Shown one piece after another: positions 44,912-54,098 of a DNA stretch of 64,000 bases (position 1 is its first letter; the number at the start of each line of letters is the position of its first letter). The stretch spans positions 62,001 to 126,000 of the forward strand of contig NZ_JBFRBB010000005.1 of the NCBI RefSeq assembly GCF_040932035.1. The letters run 5' to 3'. This stretch comes from Hoeflea_A sp040932035. Its GTDB lineage: Bacteria; Pseudomonadota; Alphaproteobacteria; Rhizobiales; Rhizobiaceae. A program made the position numbers and the translations under genes. Under the pieces are notes generated by a model. It was given only the letters and a program-made list of their open reading frames with translations, did not search any database and was not told where the DNA came from.

Positions 44912-46030
44912 TCAGTTCCGTCCGGACAGCGAGATATCGGCCAGTGCCAGATTGTATGCATCTATGACGAAGGCCTGATCGAATTCACGCTCCATTTTGA
45001 TTCGCCCGGCCATGCCCATAGCCTCGCGACCTGCCTGCGTGAGGTTTGCAAAGCGTTCACAGGCCTCAGCTAGGCTGTTTGCGCAGCGGGCTTTGCACAA
45101 AAAACCCGTCACGCCGTCATCCAGCACAGCGCGGCATCCCGGAACATCAGTTGTGATGATGGTGCGCGCCATAGCCGCTGCTTCTATGAGCGCTCTGGGC
45201 GCACCTTCCCGGTATGAGGGCAGGACCACGCAGTCTGCCTTCGCGATGTGACGGCGCACATCCGCACTTTGTCCAAGATGTTCGATAATGCCCTCGCGTT
45301 GCCAGCTGGCAACGCATTCGGCGCTGAATGCGCCACGATTTTCCGCTCCGATGGCACCTAAAACCTGGAACCGGGCATGCGGAAAGGCGCGCTTCATCCG
45401 TCTGGCCGCCTCGACGAATTCAAGCAGACCCTTGTCCTTTATGAGCCGGGCTATCATGAGAAATACCAGACCATGCGATGCCGGTGGCGGGAGTGGAGAA
45501 AAATATTCCAGATCGATACCGGAACCGGGCAAGAGCCGCGCCTGCTGTTCTTTGACAAGCCCGCGCTGCAAGAACATGCCTCGGTCATCGCTGTTCTGGA
45601 AAAACACAACCGGCGCTTTGCGAAAAGCCACGCGGTAGAGCAGTTCAGCGACGGTCCGAAGCAGACCGTCCGAAAGAAAAGCGGTTCCTAGGCCTGTTAC
45701 ATTGGGCACGAATGCGATGCCAAGCAGGCGTGCCGCCATCGCTCCAAAGACGTTGTTTTTGACTGTGAAACCAAGGATCACATCCGGATTTTCCCTATGA
45801 AACACACGACGGAACTCAAGCAAAAGCCGCAGATCCTTCAGGGCAGACAGGCCTTTGACGTCCATGTTGAGCGGAATGAAACGGCAGCCCATGTCGACCA
45901 GGGCTGCCGAACAATGGTCAGGTGGCGCCAGGACCGTAACTTGATGGCCGCACTGCAGAAGATCCTCGACCAGCCCGCGACGGAAATTGACGATGTTCCA
46001 CGATGCATTGACGGTTAAAAGTATGCGCAT
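44912..46030 (-). CDS. Family 4 glycosyltransferase
   Basis: 372 residues, GT-B fold. The N-terminal domain opens MRILLTVNASWNIVNFRRGLVEDLLQCGHQVTVLAPP and has the PglA/CapM-like LGFTVKNNVFGAMAARLLGI segment. The C-terminal domain carries FLMIARLIKDKGLLEFVEAAR and the nucleotide-sugar-binding VLPSYREGAPRALIEAAAMART motif. It adds a sugar to the lipid-linked repeat; donor and linkage are unknown. Confidence 0.87.
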   Translation of the reverse strand: MRILLTVNASWNIVNFRRGLVEDLLQCGHQVTVLAPPDHCSAALVDMGCRFIPLNMDVKGLSALKDLRLLLEFRRVFHRENPDVILGFTVKNNVFGAMAARLLGIAFVPNVTGLGTAFLSDGLLRTVAELLYRVAFRKAPVVFFQNSDDRGMFLQRGLVKEQQARLLPGSGIDLEYFSPLPPPASHGLVFLMIARLIKDKGLLEFVEAARRMKRAFPHARFQVLGAIGAENRGAFSAECVASWQREGIIEHLGQSADVRRHIAKADCVVLPSYREGAPRALIEAAAMARTIITTDVPGCRAVLDDGVTGFLCKARCANSLAEACERFANLTQAGREAMGMAGRIKMEREFDQAFVIDAYNLALADISLSGRN

Positions 46031-46117
46031 GGGCGCTGTCGGACGTACCGGGGTTGTTTGCGGACAAACCCGCAGGCTGACTTGTCCTCGGAGGATTAAA
46101 GAGTGTTCAATTGCGGC

Positions 46118-47188
46118 TTAGCGCAGACTTGTGGTGCTTTCGGGAAAACCGAAAAGCCAGGTCTCGTAGGGCAGGTAACAAATCTCGAAGATCCAGGACT
46201 TTGATGTCCAGATCGCGAAAACCGCCGACAGGCCAATATAGGGTGCCACGGAATAGGCCGTCGCGAACCGGCCCAGACGCATATAAGGGATTCGCGCAAA
46301 GATCATCGCCTGAAGCGGAACCAGGTAATACCCCAACCTATCGCTGATAACGGACGACAATGGAATGAGAACGGTGATAGCCAGCATCATGAGCGCCCCG
46401 ATGCTGACCAGCGGATAGTCGTGCGGAAACCAACGCTCCCACTTCCTTCGCAAAATGCTGAAGAAGAAGATGCCGGTAATTGCGAGCAGTCCAACTCGGA
46501 AGGAGGCGCCGGCTGCGTCAATTCCCGTATTGACGTAGCGTGACAGCGCCAGCTGAAACTCGCCCCTGCTGAGCAGCGCAAGACCGCCCGGGAGCGCCAG
46601 CAGAGCCGAAAGCGCAAGCCGTGATTTTGTGTAGCGACCACGCGCAAGCGGTACAAGGAGCAGAAAAATCGCCGCGCTGGTATGCAATGTGCTTGCGAGA
46701 AGGACAAGGCCGACAAATTGATACAGACGCCGGTCGAGAAACGCCGTGAACGCGACGCATATCACACCGATCGCTGCTCCCTGACGAATACCCGACATGG
46801 GCATATTGATGATCAGGATAGGAAAGAGCAGAATGAGAAATCCAACCGGGTCGGGTTGCCGCCGGGCAAATACGTGAACGCCGGCAAAAAATATTGCCGA
46901 AGAAACGACGTTCAGCCACGGATAGGAAAGACCGAGCTGATTGATGGTCGCAAGAAGCGCCCACCACAACGGCTCGCTGGTGGTCAACGTGTCCTTGAAT
47001 GTGTGGAACTGCTGGAATTCAAACTGGTTGAGATAGCCGGTCCAGTCACACCCGACTTCAAATCGGAACGCACTGAACACGAACAACGCGATTAGCAGCG
47101 CAGGGTAAACCCGCATTCGCATCTCGTTGAGCCGAATCAAGCCGTAACGCAACAGAATCAGAACATTGAAAACCGCGACGTAAATCAC
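46118..47188 (-). CDS. EpsG-family polysaccharide polymerase
   Basis: 356-residue membrane protein with about ten hydrophobic segments and EpsG-family landmarks: FRFEVGCDWTGYLNQF near residue 45, SGIRQGAAIGVICVAF, and LHTSAAIFLLLVPLA. These proteins polymerise exopolysaccharide repeat units at the membrane. The start overlaps the upstream glycosyltransferase stop by 4 bp. A second, unrelated polymerase/ligase-type protein is encoded at the left end of the cluster. Confidence 0.8.
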   Translation of the reverse strand: MIYVAVFNVLILLRYGLIRLNEMRMRVYPALLIALFVFSAFRFEVGCDWTGYLNQFEFQQFHTFKDTLTTSEPLWWALLATINQLGLSYPWLNVVSSAIFFAGVHVFARRQPDPVGFLILLFPILIINMPMSGIRQGAAIGVICVAFTAFLDRRLYQFVGLVLLASTLHTSAAIFLLLVPLARGRYTKSRLALSALLALPGGLALLSRGEFQLALSRYVNTGIDAAGASFRVGLLAITGIFFFSILRRKWERWFPHDYPLVSIGALMMLAITVLIPLSSVISDRLGYYLVPLQAMIFARIPYMRLGRFATAYSVAPYIGLSAVFAIWTSKSWIFEICYLPYETWLFGFPESTTSLR

Positions 47189-48273
47189 GCTGATCGGCTC
47201 CGGTTCCGGCTCTCAGCGAGTTCGAGAAGATTCTGAACAACCCGCGGCCCGTAGACCTGGACCGAATATTCCGCCTCAACTTTTTTTCGTCCGGCCGCTC
47301 CCATTTCATGACGAAGTTGGGGGTTGGCCAACAATGTGGAAACCGCAATGTTCCAATCGGATTCATTACTGGCAAGAAAGCCGTTAACCCCATGTTCGAC
47401 AATGCGGGAGTTGACGCCGACTGGGGAGGCAACAACCGGAATTCCGCAGGCCATGTATTGAATAAGCTTGTAGCCGCATTTGCCTTGCGCCCAGGGTGTA
47501 TCGGGCAGCGGCATAATCCCGATATCCATCTCCTGTATCATCGAGACCTCATGTTCCTCCGACCACGGAAGGAACTCGAAATGAAGCCGTGAACTGACTG
47601 AGCTGGTTGCACCCACACAGCGAAAGACCGCGTTATGTTCCGCGGCCACCTCGCCGATCATGTTCTGCATGGGTGAAACAAACTTGTCCCAGGTTTCAGG
47701 GGTCCCTATCCATCCGACTCGCAATCTGCCATCGCAGGACGCTTTGCTCTCGACAGGGTAGGCATTGAGGTCAATGACAGTCGGAATCAGTTCGACGCGG
47801 CTGGCACCCGCAGACCGAGCCCGGCCAGCAAGATAGTCGTTACCCGCAAACACCATCTGGGAATGCGCCATTACCCTATCGATCTTTTGTCCCAATAGCC
47901 TGCGCACGCTGGGGCGGGAGTGCATGTCGTAACGATGAAATACTGCATCGTCAAAATCGCTGGCGATCGGTACGCTCGCCGGGAACAACAGGCGCTCGAC
48001 CGGCCACGGTATCCACGGCAGGGCTTCCTTTTCAAGCCAGATCACATCAAACGAACGCACGCGCAATATCTGTTGCAGGCGACGCGCGAAATAGCCTAGC
48101 GAATTGAAACGGACTGCGCGTCCGGAATAAATGGAATCGAGATACGCAGCGTCAAAAAAACTTGCAACCTCGACTTCAAAACCAGCCCGTTCCAGGTGGG
48201 GAATATATTGCAGAAACCGGATTCGGCTCGACGCACCCCGCCCGTCATATCGCGACAGGATCAACAGTTTCAT
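47185..48273 (-). CDS. Family 4-type glycosyltransferase
   Basis: 362 residues of GT-B type. The N-terminus MKLLILSRYDGRGASSRIRFLQYIPHLERAGFEVEV and the C-terminal GIMPLPDTPWAQGKCGYKLIQYMACGIPVVASPVG are typical of GT4-like enzymes. The latter binds the nucleotide sugar. It is coupled to its neighbours by 4-bp overlaps on both sides. The sugar added is unknown. Confidence 0.85.
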   Translation of the reverse strand: MKLLILSRYDGRGASSRIRFLQYIPHLERAGFEVEVASFFDAAYLDSIYSGRAVRFNSLGYFARRLQQILRVRSFDVIWLEKEALPWIPWPVERLLFPASVPIASDFDDAVFHRYDMHSRPSVRRLLGQKIDRVMAHSQMVFAGNDYLAGRARSAGASRVELIPTVIDLNAYPVESKASCDGRLRVGWIGTPETWDKFVSPMQNMIGEVAAEHNAVFRCVGATSSVSSRLHFEFLPWSEEHEVSMIQEMDIGIMPLPDTPWAQGKCGYKLIQYMACGIPVVASPVGVNSRIVEHGVNGFLASNESDWNIAVSTLLANPQLRHEMGAAGRKKVEAEYSVQVYGPRVVQNLLELAESRNRSRSA

Positions 48274-49496
48274 AGTATGACTTCAGGCGATTGGGTGCCT
48301 GCGTTCATTGCGCAAATTTGCCGATATATCCGTTTGTAGCCCGCCGTGCCGCCCTGCAGTGAAAACAGGGTTTCGGCCGCCTTGCGGCAGCGCTTTCCAA
48401 GGTCCGGGTCGGACAGCAGGGTATCCAACTCATCGAGGGCTCCGGCCATCTCCTTTGCACCCGGCCCCGAGACAAGCACACCCACGCGATGATCCTTGAT
48501 AATCCGGGCCATATCGCCGACGCCCGGATTTGCCACAACGGGTAGGCCACAACCAAGTACTTCTCCCATGCGCGTCGGACTGCTACCCAGTTTGCTTAAC
48601 CCTTCTGAAAAAAACATAACTGAGACACTGTGGCACCGCACCACATCCTGAACGGCATGCGGCGCTGCGGACAAAATATCAATCCGTTCCTGCAAACCGG
48701 CATGGTTTCCGATTGCCGAGCGAATGATGGCATCATCGTCCCGCGAAACGATCTGAAACCGGGCTTCCGGATCACGCGCCGCGGCTGCATTGAAGAACGC
48801 AGCCAGCCAGTCGATTTTAAACCAACCGCTTGTGACTGTGCCGAGGCAGCCATAAACGCGCGGGCCTTGGGAGTTTTCCTCCACCGGAACGAAACGGTCC
48901 AGATCTGCGCAGGTGGGAATCACGTAGACGCGCTGATTTTCGAGCTCCGCCGGATATTTCCGATGCAGATGCTCAACAGCCGCGTCGGTCAGCGAGATCA
49001 CAGCAGCAGCCCGTTTAAGGCACATCCGTTCGACAGCAGTGATCGCCTTGTGTAACAGCGAACCGCGTCGCAACCGACTGGCCGTAATCAACTCTTCAGG
49101 CCAGAGCGCACGCATATCGAATATGAACGGTGTCCCGGTGAGGCCATTTACCAGCAGCGCCACCGTCGCCGGAATATAGGACCGTGCATGAATAAGAGTC
49201 GCATTGCCGCACCACACTTCGCGCAGACAAAGGAACACGAAGACGATCATGCACCAGGCAGGTGCCAGCAGCTTCGGGCGATAGTGAAAACGCTGCGGCA
49301 GCCAGCGTATTCCCAGTGCTTCGCAATCTGCCCTTGCCTTGGCCATAGCCGTTATGTTCGCCGCATCCTCCGGCTTCTCGAAACTGATAAGCGTAACGCG
49401 GTATTCGGATGAAAGACCGCGCAGATAAGCCATAACCTGGCTCTGGCCAAGAGGCTCAAGCAGGCCGTTTCTTGTTATGTACAACGTCGGAATCAC
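48270..49496 (-). CDS. Family 4-type glycosyltransferase
   Basis: 408 residues. It opens with YITRNGLLEPLGQSQVMAYLRGLSSEYRVTLISFEKPED, typical of GT4 enzymes in exopolysaccharide clusters, has the acceptor-domain segment PFIFDMRALWPEELI, and near the C-terminus VMFFSEGLSKLGSSPTRMGEVLGCGLPVVANPGVGDM. Coupled by 4-bp overlaps to the asparagine-synthetase gene and the next glycosyltransferase. Confidence 0.85.
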   Translation of the reverse strand: MIPTLYITRNGLLEPLGQSQVMAYLRGLSSEYRVTLISFEKPEDAANITAMAKARADCEALGIRWLPQRFHYRPKLLAPAWCMIVFVFLCLREVWCGNATLIHARSYIPATVALLVNGLTGTPFIFDMRALWPEELITASRLRRGSLLHKAITAVERMCLKRAAAVISLTDAAVEHLHRKYPAELENQRVYVIPTCADLDRFVPVEENSQGPRVYGCLGTVTSGWFKIDWLAAFFNAAAARDPEARFQIVSRDDDAIIRSAIGNHAGLQERIDILSAAPHAVQDVVRCHSVSVMFFSEGLSKLGSSPTRMGEVLGCGLPVVANPGVGDMARIIKDHRVGVLVSGPGAKEMAGALDELDTLLSDPDLGKRCRKAAETLFSLQGGTAGYKRIYRQICAMNAGTQSPEVIL

Positions 49497-51496
49497 CGCT
49501 GGGCTTCAAGCCATGCCTGGAACATCAACACGCTCCACAGCCTGGGCGTCCATTCCCGCCTTCCGGAAAGATGCTCGTTCCAGATCCGTTGGACAGGTTC
49601 CGGATTCAAATGTCCCTCCGCTTTCATGCGGGAAGGATCAAGAAGCGTTTCGGCCCAGTCCCGCAACGGCCCGCGGAGCCATTTACCCACCGGCAAAGCA
49701 AATCCGGCCTTCGGCCGTTCAATCAATTCCCGTGGCACGTGGCGATACAGGATTTGGCGCAATGCCCACTTTCCTTCGTTGCCCCTGATCTTCATCGACA
49801 TCGGCAGTCTCCAGGCGAGCTCAGCCAGATTGTGGTCGAGGAGAGGTACCCTTGTCTCAAGGCCGACTCCCATGGCGGCCCGGTCCACCTTGCATAATAT
49901 ATCGTCCGGCAGGTAGGTGACCGTATCGCGAAGCATCATGCGGGCTTGCGAACTGTCGGACACACACCCGGGCAGTGGATCGTCGAGTGGCCCCTCCTGA
50001 TCGGATGAACAGTCCTCAAACCCGCATACAAGGGTTGCCGGATCGGACCATTCTGTAATCAGGCTGCGGTATAAATCATCGATGTTTTGAATACGCGACA
50101 GCCTGGCGGCAAGTTTGTGGGCCTTGTCTCCAAGATGCGCAATGCCGCCTTGGCCCGGAAGCAATCCGGCAAAGTCTTTTCCAAGCCTGTCCCAGCATCC
50201 GATCGGAATAGACGTGAATCCGGCACCCAGGATCTTTCTCACCGGAAATGGCAGCCATGCGAGCCGGTTCCACACGCGCGGCCCCCAGAAATACCGATTG
50301 TAGCCACCAAAAATCTCGTCACCTGCATCGCCGCTGAGCGCAACCGTCACGCTCGAGCGCGCTGCCCGGCAGATGAGATGGGTCGGGATTTGAGAGGAAT
50401 CGGCGAAGGGTTCATCATACAGTTGCGGAAGATCCGGAATAACCGCCTTGGCGTCAAAATCTGTAACCACGACTTCCGTATGGTTCGTGCCAAGATGCCT
50501 GGCCACGGCTCTCGCGTGGGGCGCCTCATTGTATCCCGCGTCCTCATAGCCCACCGTAAAAGTTTGAACCGGGGCGGAGGCCTGTTGCTGCATCATGGCC
50601 ACGACGGTCGACGAATCCACCCCGCCCGAAAGGAATGCACCCAACGGCACGTCGGAGAGCATTTGTCGGCGGACCGAAAGCATCAGTGCGGACTCAAGTC
50701 GGCGTAGCCCCTCTGCTTCGTCTAAAATCATACCGCGGGCGCCGACGGCGGCGGCTTGGGCCACCGACCAGTAACGGTCGACCGCCATGTTCCCGAAACG
50801 CATTCCGGGCCGCAGCGGCGCGCCGGGAGGCGATGCAGAAACGCTGCCGTTGAGTATGAGGGTGCAGCCCGGTTCGAGTTTGTATATGCCGCGCCAGATG
50901 CTGAACGGTGCAGGCACATAGGTATATTGAAGAAGCCGAGCCAATGCCGCGCGGCAGATTTGCATCTCAAATCCCGGATGCGCCTTGATCGCTTTCAGTT
51001 CGGATCCGAAGACAAATGCGCCGCGTATCCATCCATAGTAGAGGGGCTTTTCGCCGAAGCGGTCTCGCGCCAGACTGAGCGAACGATAGCGGCGGTCCCA
51101 AAGTGCCAATGCAAACATCCCGATCGAACGTTTCAGGGCCGGTTCGAGTCCCCAGTGTGCTATGCAGGCAAGCAGAGTTTCCGTGTCGGAATGCCCCCGC
51201 CAATTATACCCTGGCCGTTCTGCATCAAGTTCGTTCCGCAGTTGCTGGTGATTGTAGATTTCACCATTGAATACGATCACATAGCGGCCACAGGCCGACG
51301 TCATGGGCTGCTGGCCCGCTTCCGACAAATCGAGAATCGCCAATCTGCGGTGGGCCAGACAGATGCCATCTTCTACCCACACGCCTTCCGCGTCGGGACC
51401 GCGATGGGCCAGGCTATCAGCCATGGCCAGGCCGACACGTCTGCACACAGCGGTGTCTGTGCCCTCAAAATCCAGAAATCCGGCCAGTCCGCACAA
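49493..51496 (-). CDS. asnB: Asparagine synthetase B-type amidotransferase of the polysaccharide cluster
   Basis: 667 residues with an N-terminal class II glutaminase domain (MCGLAGFLDFEG; Cys2 becomes the nucleophile) and a C-terminal ATP-pyrophosphatase domain (LSGGVDSSTVVAMM). The family makes asparagine, but copies in glycan clusters often amidate uronic acids. Here a UDP-sugar dehydrogenase and a uronate epimerase in the same operon would supply such uronic acids, so amidation of the glycan is inferred. Asparagine synthesis is the alternative. Confidence 0.88.
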   Translation of the reverse strand: MCGLAGFLDFEGTDTAVCRRVGLAMADSLAHRGPDAEGVWVEDGICLAHRRLAILDLSEAGQQPMTSACGRYVIVFNGEIYNHQQLRNELDAERPGYNWRGHSDTETLLACIAHWGLEPALKRSIGMFALALWDRRYRSLSLARDRFGEKPLYYGWIRGAFVFGSELKAIKAHPGFEMQICRAALARLLQYTYVPAPFSIWRGIYKLEPGCTLILNGSVSASPPGAPLRPGMRFGNMAVDRYWSVAQAAAVGARGMILDEAEGLRRLESALMLSVRRQMLSDVPLGAFLSGGVDSSTVVAMMQQQASAPVQTFTVGYEDAGYNEAPHARAVARHLGTNHTEVVVTDFDAKAVIPDLPQLYDEPFADSSQIPTHLICRAARSSVTVALSGDAGDEIFGGYNRYFWGPRVWNRLAWLPFPVRKILGAGFTSIPIGCWDRLGKDFAGLLPGQGGIAHLGDKAHKLAARLSRIQNIDDLYRSLITEWSDPATLVCGFEDCSSDQEGPLDDPLPGCVSDSSQARMMLRDTVTYLPDDILCKVDRAAMGVGLETRVPLLDHNLAELAWRLPMSMKIRGNEGKWALRQILYRHVPRELIERPKAGFALPVGKWLRGPLRDWAETLLDPSRMKAEGHLNPEPVQRIWNEHLSGRREWTPRLWSVLMFQAWLEAQR

Positions 51497-51497
51497 A

Positions 51498-52622
51498 TTA
51501 GAGCCTGTTTGCAGATGGTTCGCACTGAAGTAAACCGAGATACTTTACGGCAGCGATTTCAGGGGCAAATGCCTTTGCCCGAAATTGCAGTTGCGCCGGA
51601 TCGTATGGTGTTGACAGCGTGCTGATAATGGCTTTCGCCAACCCCGCTTCGTCCCCAACCGGGACCAAAGCTCCAAATCGCCCACCATCCAGGATCTCGG
51701 CCGGACCGGATGGGCAGTTGGTGGATACGACCGGTGTGCCGCAGGCCAGCGCCTCGACGATCACATTCCCAAAGCCTTCGTAATCCGACGACAGGACGAA
51801 CAGGTCTGCAGTCTCGTAAAATGGCCTAACATCTTCGTGGAAGCCGGCAAAGATAACCTGATGCGAGATGTCCAGATTGCTGCACAGCAAACGCAGATCT
51901 GGTTCATCGTCACCATTGCCCAGCAACATCAGTCTTGAATTTGGGCGCGGCTGCATCCGGGCAAAAGCGCGCAACAGCAGTGGATGGTTTTTTTGCTTCT
52001 TAAAACTGCCAACCGACAGTATCCGTTCGCCCCCCGGCGCTTTCCACAACCTTTCAATGTCCGCTAGCGCTGTCGGCTTCTGAATTGTGCGGGCTGCCAC
52101 CGGATTATGGATGACCTGGAAATGGTTTTTTTGCATGAACGCCAAACGCGCAATGTCGTCCACAACGCCTTGCGAAACACCCACTCTGGCATCGGCGCCG
52201 CGGTATGTCATCGCCATGCTTGCACGCAGCACAAGGCGGTGAAGGACTCCCCATTCGCGGTATTGTGACGACAGGTCGCAATGCTCCGAAATCAACAGCG
52301 TGAAACGGTGTCGGGTAATTGAACGTGCCACCGAGGCGATCACCGTCAATGGCCACATTGCCGCAATCAGCGAATCCGGTTTGCTCTTTTGCAGGTACCG
52401 GGCAAGCGCACCAGGCACTTTCATGAACCGGTTCGCTTGGAGATCGAATATCGTAAATGCGCTCTGTGCCTCGCCAAGGAATTCCCCAACCGCATGCATG
52501 ACAACGAACTCGACGCGATGCCCCATCCGGGTGAACTCATGTGCCAGGTCTAGACTGACACGTTCCGCGCCACCGCCCCCGAGATCCGGAAGCAGGATAG
52601 CAATTTTCTGTTTGTCGCCTAT
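51498..52622 (-). CDS. Family 4 glycosyltransferase, apparent non-canonical ATA start
   Basis: 374 residues if started at ATA 52622. The first ATG in frame (52526, MGHRVEF) would remove the strongly family-like N-terminus KIAILLPDLGGGGAERVSLDLAHEF, the acceptor-binding glycine-rich loop of GT4 enzymes. No ATG, GTG or TTG lies before it in frame, while a perfect AAGGAG sits 6 nt upstream of the ATA, inside the end of the acyltransferase gene. The C-terminal domain has LSVGSFKKQKNHPLLLRAFA and VLSSDYEGFGNVIVEALACGTPVVST. ATT at 52604 (six codons further in) is another possible start. Confidence 0.75.
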   Translation of the reverse strand: MGDKQKIAILLPDLGGGGAERVSLDLAHEFTRMGHRVEFVVMHAVGEFLGEAQSAFTIFDLQANRFMKVPGALARYLQKSKPDSLIAAMWPLTVIASVARSITRHRFTLLISEHCDLSSQYREWGVLHRLVLRASMAMTYRGADARVGVSQGVVDDIARLAFMQKNHFQVIHNPVAARTIQKPTALADIERLWKAPGGERILSVGSFKKQKNHPLLLRAFARMQPRPNSRLMLLGNGDDEPDLRLLCSNLDISHQVIFAGFHEDVRPFYETADLFVLSSDYEGFGNVIVEALACGTPVVSTNCPSGPAEILDGGRFGALVPVGDEAGLAKAIISTLSTPYDPAQLQFRAKAFAPEIAAVKYLGLLQCEPSANRL

Positions 52623-53209
52623 TTCAGGCTCCTTGCGACCCGGGCGGGAATGCCAACTGCCACGGAATTTGCCGGAATGTTACAGGTAACCACTGCGCCG
52701 GCGCCGATCACGCTGTTTGCTCCGATTGTGACCCCGGCGGTTATCGTTGCCTTGGCGCCGATCCAGACATTGTCCTCTATTTCTACGGGAGCCGAATTGA
52801 AACCGCTTCCGCTCACCGCACAGCCTCTGCCAAAGATGTGGTTTTGGTCGCGGATGCTTACATGCTCCGCAATAAGAACGCCCTTGCCGATAGCTATTCT
52901 CTTATGAGCGCAGATAACGGATCCGATACCGATATAGGTTCCGTCACCGATAGAAAGACAGCCGTGTTGCACGATGACGGTTGAGTTCCGGTCGAACCTG
53001 ACATCGGAACCGATCCTCAGCGCGCCGTTGTCCGTTACCGAGAATCGAAGACCCTTTTCAAAGCCGACGCGAGACCTGACCTGGACGTTTTCAAATCGTG
53101 TTTTGATAAAGCAGCGTATCGCAAGGCTGCGCAGTGCCCTCACGGAAACAACGACGGCGGCGGTCATCCGCCGAATTGGCCTCACGCCAACGAACCGGTT
53201 GTGGGACAA
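52619..53209 (-). CDS. Left-handed beta-helix acyltransferase
   Basis: 196 residues with hexapeptide repeats (for example IGDGTYIGIGSVICAHKRIAIGKGVLIAEHVSIRD and IEDNVWIGAKATITAGVTIGANSVIGAGAVVT) of the WbbJ/LacA acetyltransferase type. It ends ANSVAVGIPARVARSLK. It probably O-acetylates a sugar of the repeat unit. The gene directly precedes the glycosyltransferase at 52622, whose ribosome binding site lies in its last codons. Confidence 0.85.
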   Translation of the reverse strand: MSHNRFVGVRPIRRMTAAVVVSVRALRSLAIRCFIKTRFENVQVRSRVGFEKGLRFSVTDNGALRIGSDVRFDRNSTVIVQHGCLSIGDGTYIGIGSVICAHKRIAIGKGVLIAEHVSIRDQNHIFGRGCAVSGSGFNSAPVEIEDNVWIGAKATITAGVTIGANSVIGAGAVVTCNIPANSVAVGIPARVARSLK

Positions 53210-53222
53210 CGCCGACAGGACT

Positions 53223-54098
53223 TCAGTTCATCCAATGGGAGAGATCGCGCCGTAGCAGCGACTGCATGAGATTCACATCATCTTCAAAGCCATCAGCCAA
53301 TCGTTTGCGGGTGGCGTCCGGCAAAGCCTGCACCTGCGCAACCTTCCGGTTCCACCGGCGGATTGACGACAATATCCCGAAGCGGATTTTAATGTCCCGG
53401 CGTGATTTCCAGTTGCCAATGTTCCTTGCAGCCCGGTCCAACAGCTGGAATCTGCGGTCCTTGGCCGCATTGATGCGGTCGAACCTGTCAGGATCGAACT
53501 CCGCTGCTCCGAGATAGGACAGCACGCTCCGATAAACCAGAGCAGGATTTTGTTTAAGGTCGTCAAACAGGATGACATGAAGCTGGTTTTGCGGCACGGT
53601 TTCGACAAGACGCCGGAGCTGCCAGCCAAGCGCGCATGAATGGAAGTAGGCGAGATGATCGGCCGGGTAACCTGATCCGACGCCGGTGGTGTGCCCATTC
53701 AGCCTTTCGTCATTGAGATCGAGCGCCGCATTCAGATCGCTTACAAGTTCATCGCTGTTGTAGCATTGATGCCTGTGCATTGACGGCACCATTTCGACGG
53801 GATTTCGCACCATCGCTATGAATTTGGCATATGGGTTGTATTCAAGGATATTTTGGACCGCAAACGGCGAATACATGTGCCAGACAGAAGCTTCGCATAG
53901 CCATTTGCTGCTGGGCCCAGCATCAACAAAGAGCTGTTCGTATGCCCGCAGAGACGGCGTCAGTCGAAATTCAGAGCTGAAATAGTGAGGCTCCTTTGTC
54001 GGACAGACGAATATTTCCGGGTGCTCGGACAGCCAGGTCGCCAGGGCCGTCGTTCCGCACTTCGGGGCTCCGACTATAAAGAGATTGGGCTTTCTCAT
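53223..54098 (-). CDS. Sulfotransferase of the polysaccharide cluster
   Basis: 291 residues from ATG 54098, which overlaps the flippase stop as ATGA. The PAPS-binding 5'-phosphosulfate loop is clear (FIVGAPKCGTTAL, residues 7-19), and the 3'-phosphate motif KFIAMVRNPVEMVPSMHRHQ is present. Like other carbohydrate sulfotransferases it would place sulfate on a glycan hydroxyl. Inside this operon it predicts a sulfated exopolysaccharide, a trait common in marine bacteria. No PAPS synthesis genes are in the window. Confidence 0.88.
   Translation of the reverse strand: MRKPNLFIVGAPKCGTTALATWLSEHPEIFVCPTKEPHYFSSEFRLTPSLRAYEQLFVDAGPSSKWLCEASVWHMYSPFAVQNILEYNPYAKFIAMVRNPVEMVPSMHRHQCYNSDELVSDLNAALDLNDERLNGHTTGVGSGYPADHLAYFHSCALGWQLRRLVETVPQNQLHVILFDDLKQNPALVYRSVLSYLGAAEFDPDRFDRINAAKDRRFQLLDRAARNIGNWKSRRDIKIRFGILSSIRRWNRKVAQVQALPDATRKRLADGFEDDVNLMQSLLRRDLSHWMN

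Noticed and set aside
44418..44978. 186-codon plus-strand open frame in the 543-bp gap
   Set aside because: It runs into the antisense of the glycosyltransferase gene, has no recognisable domain, and its amino acid make-up is not protein-like.
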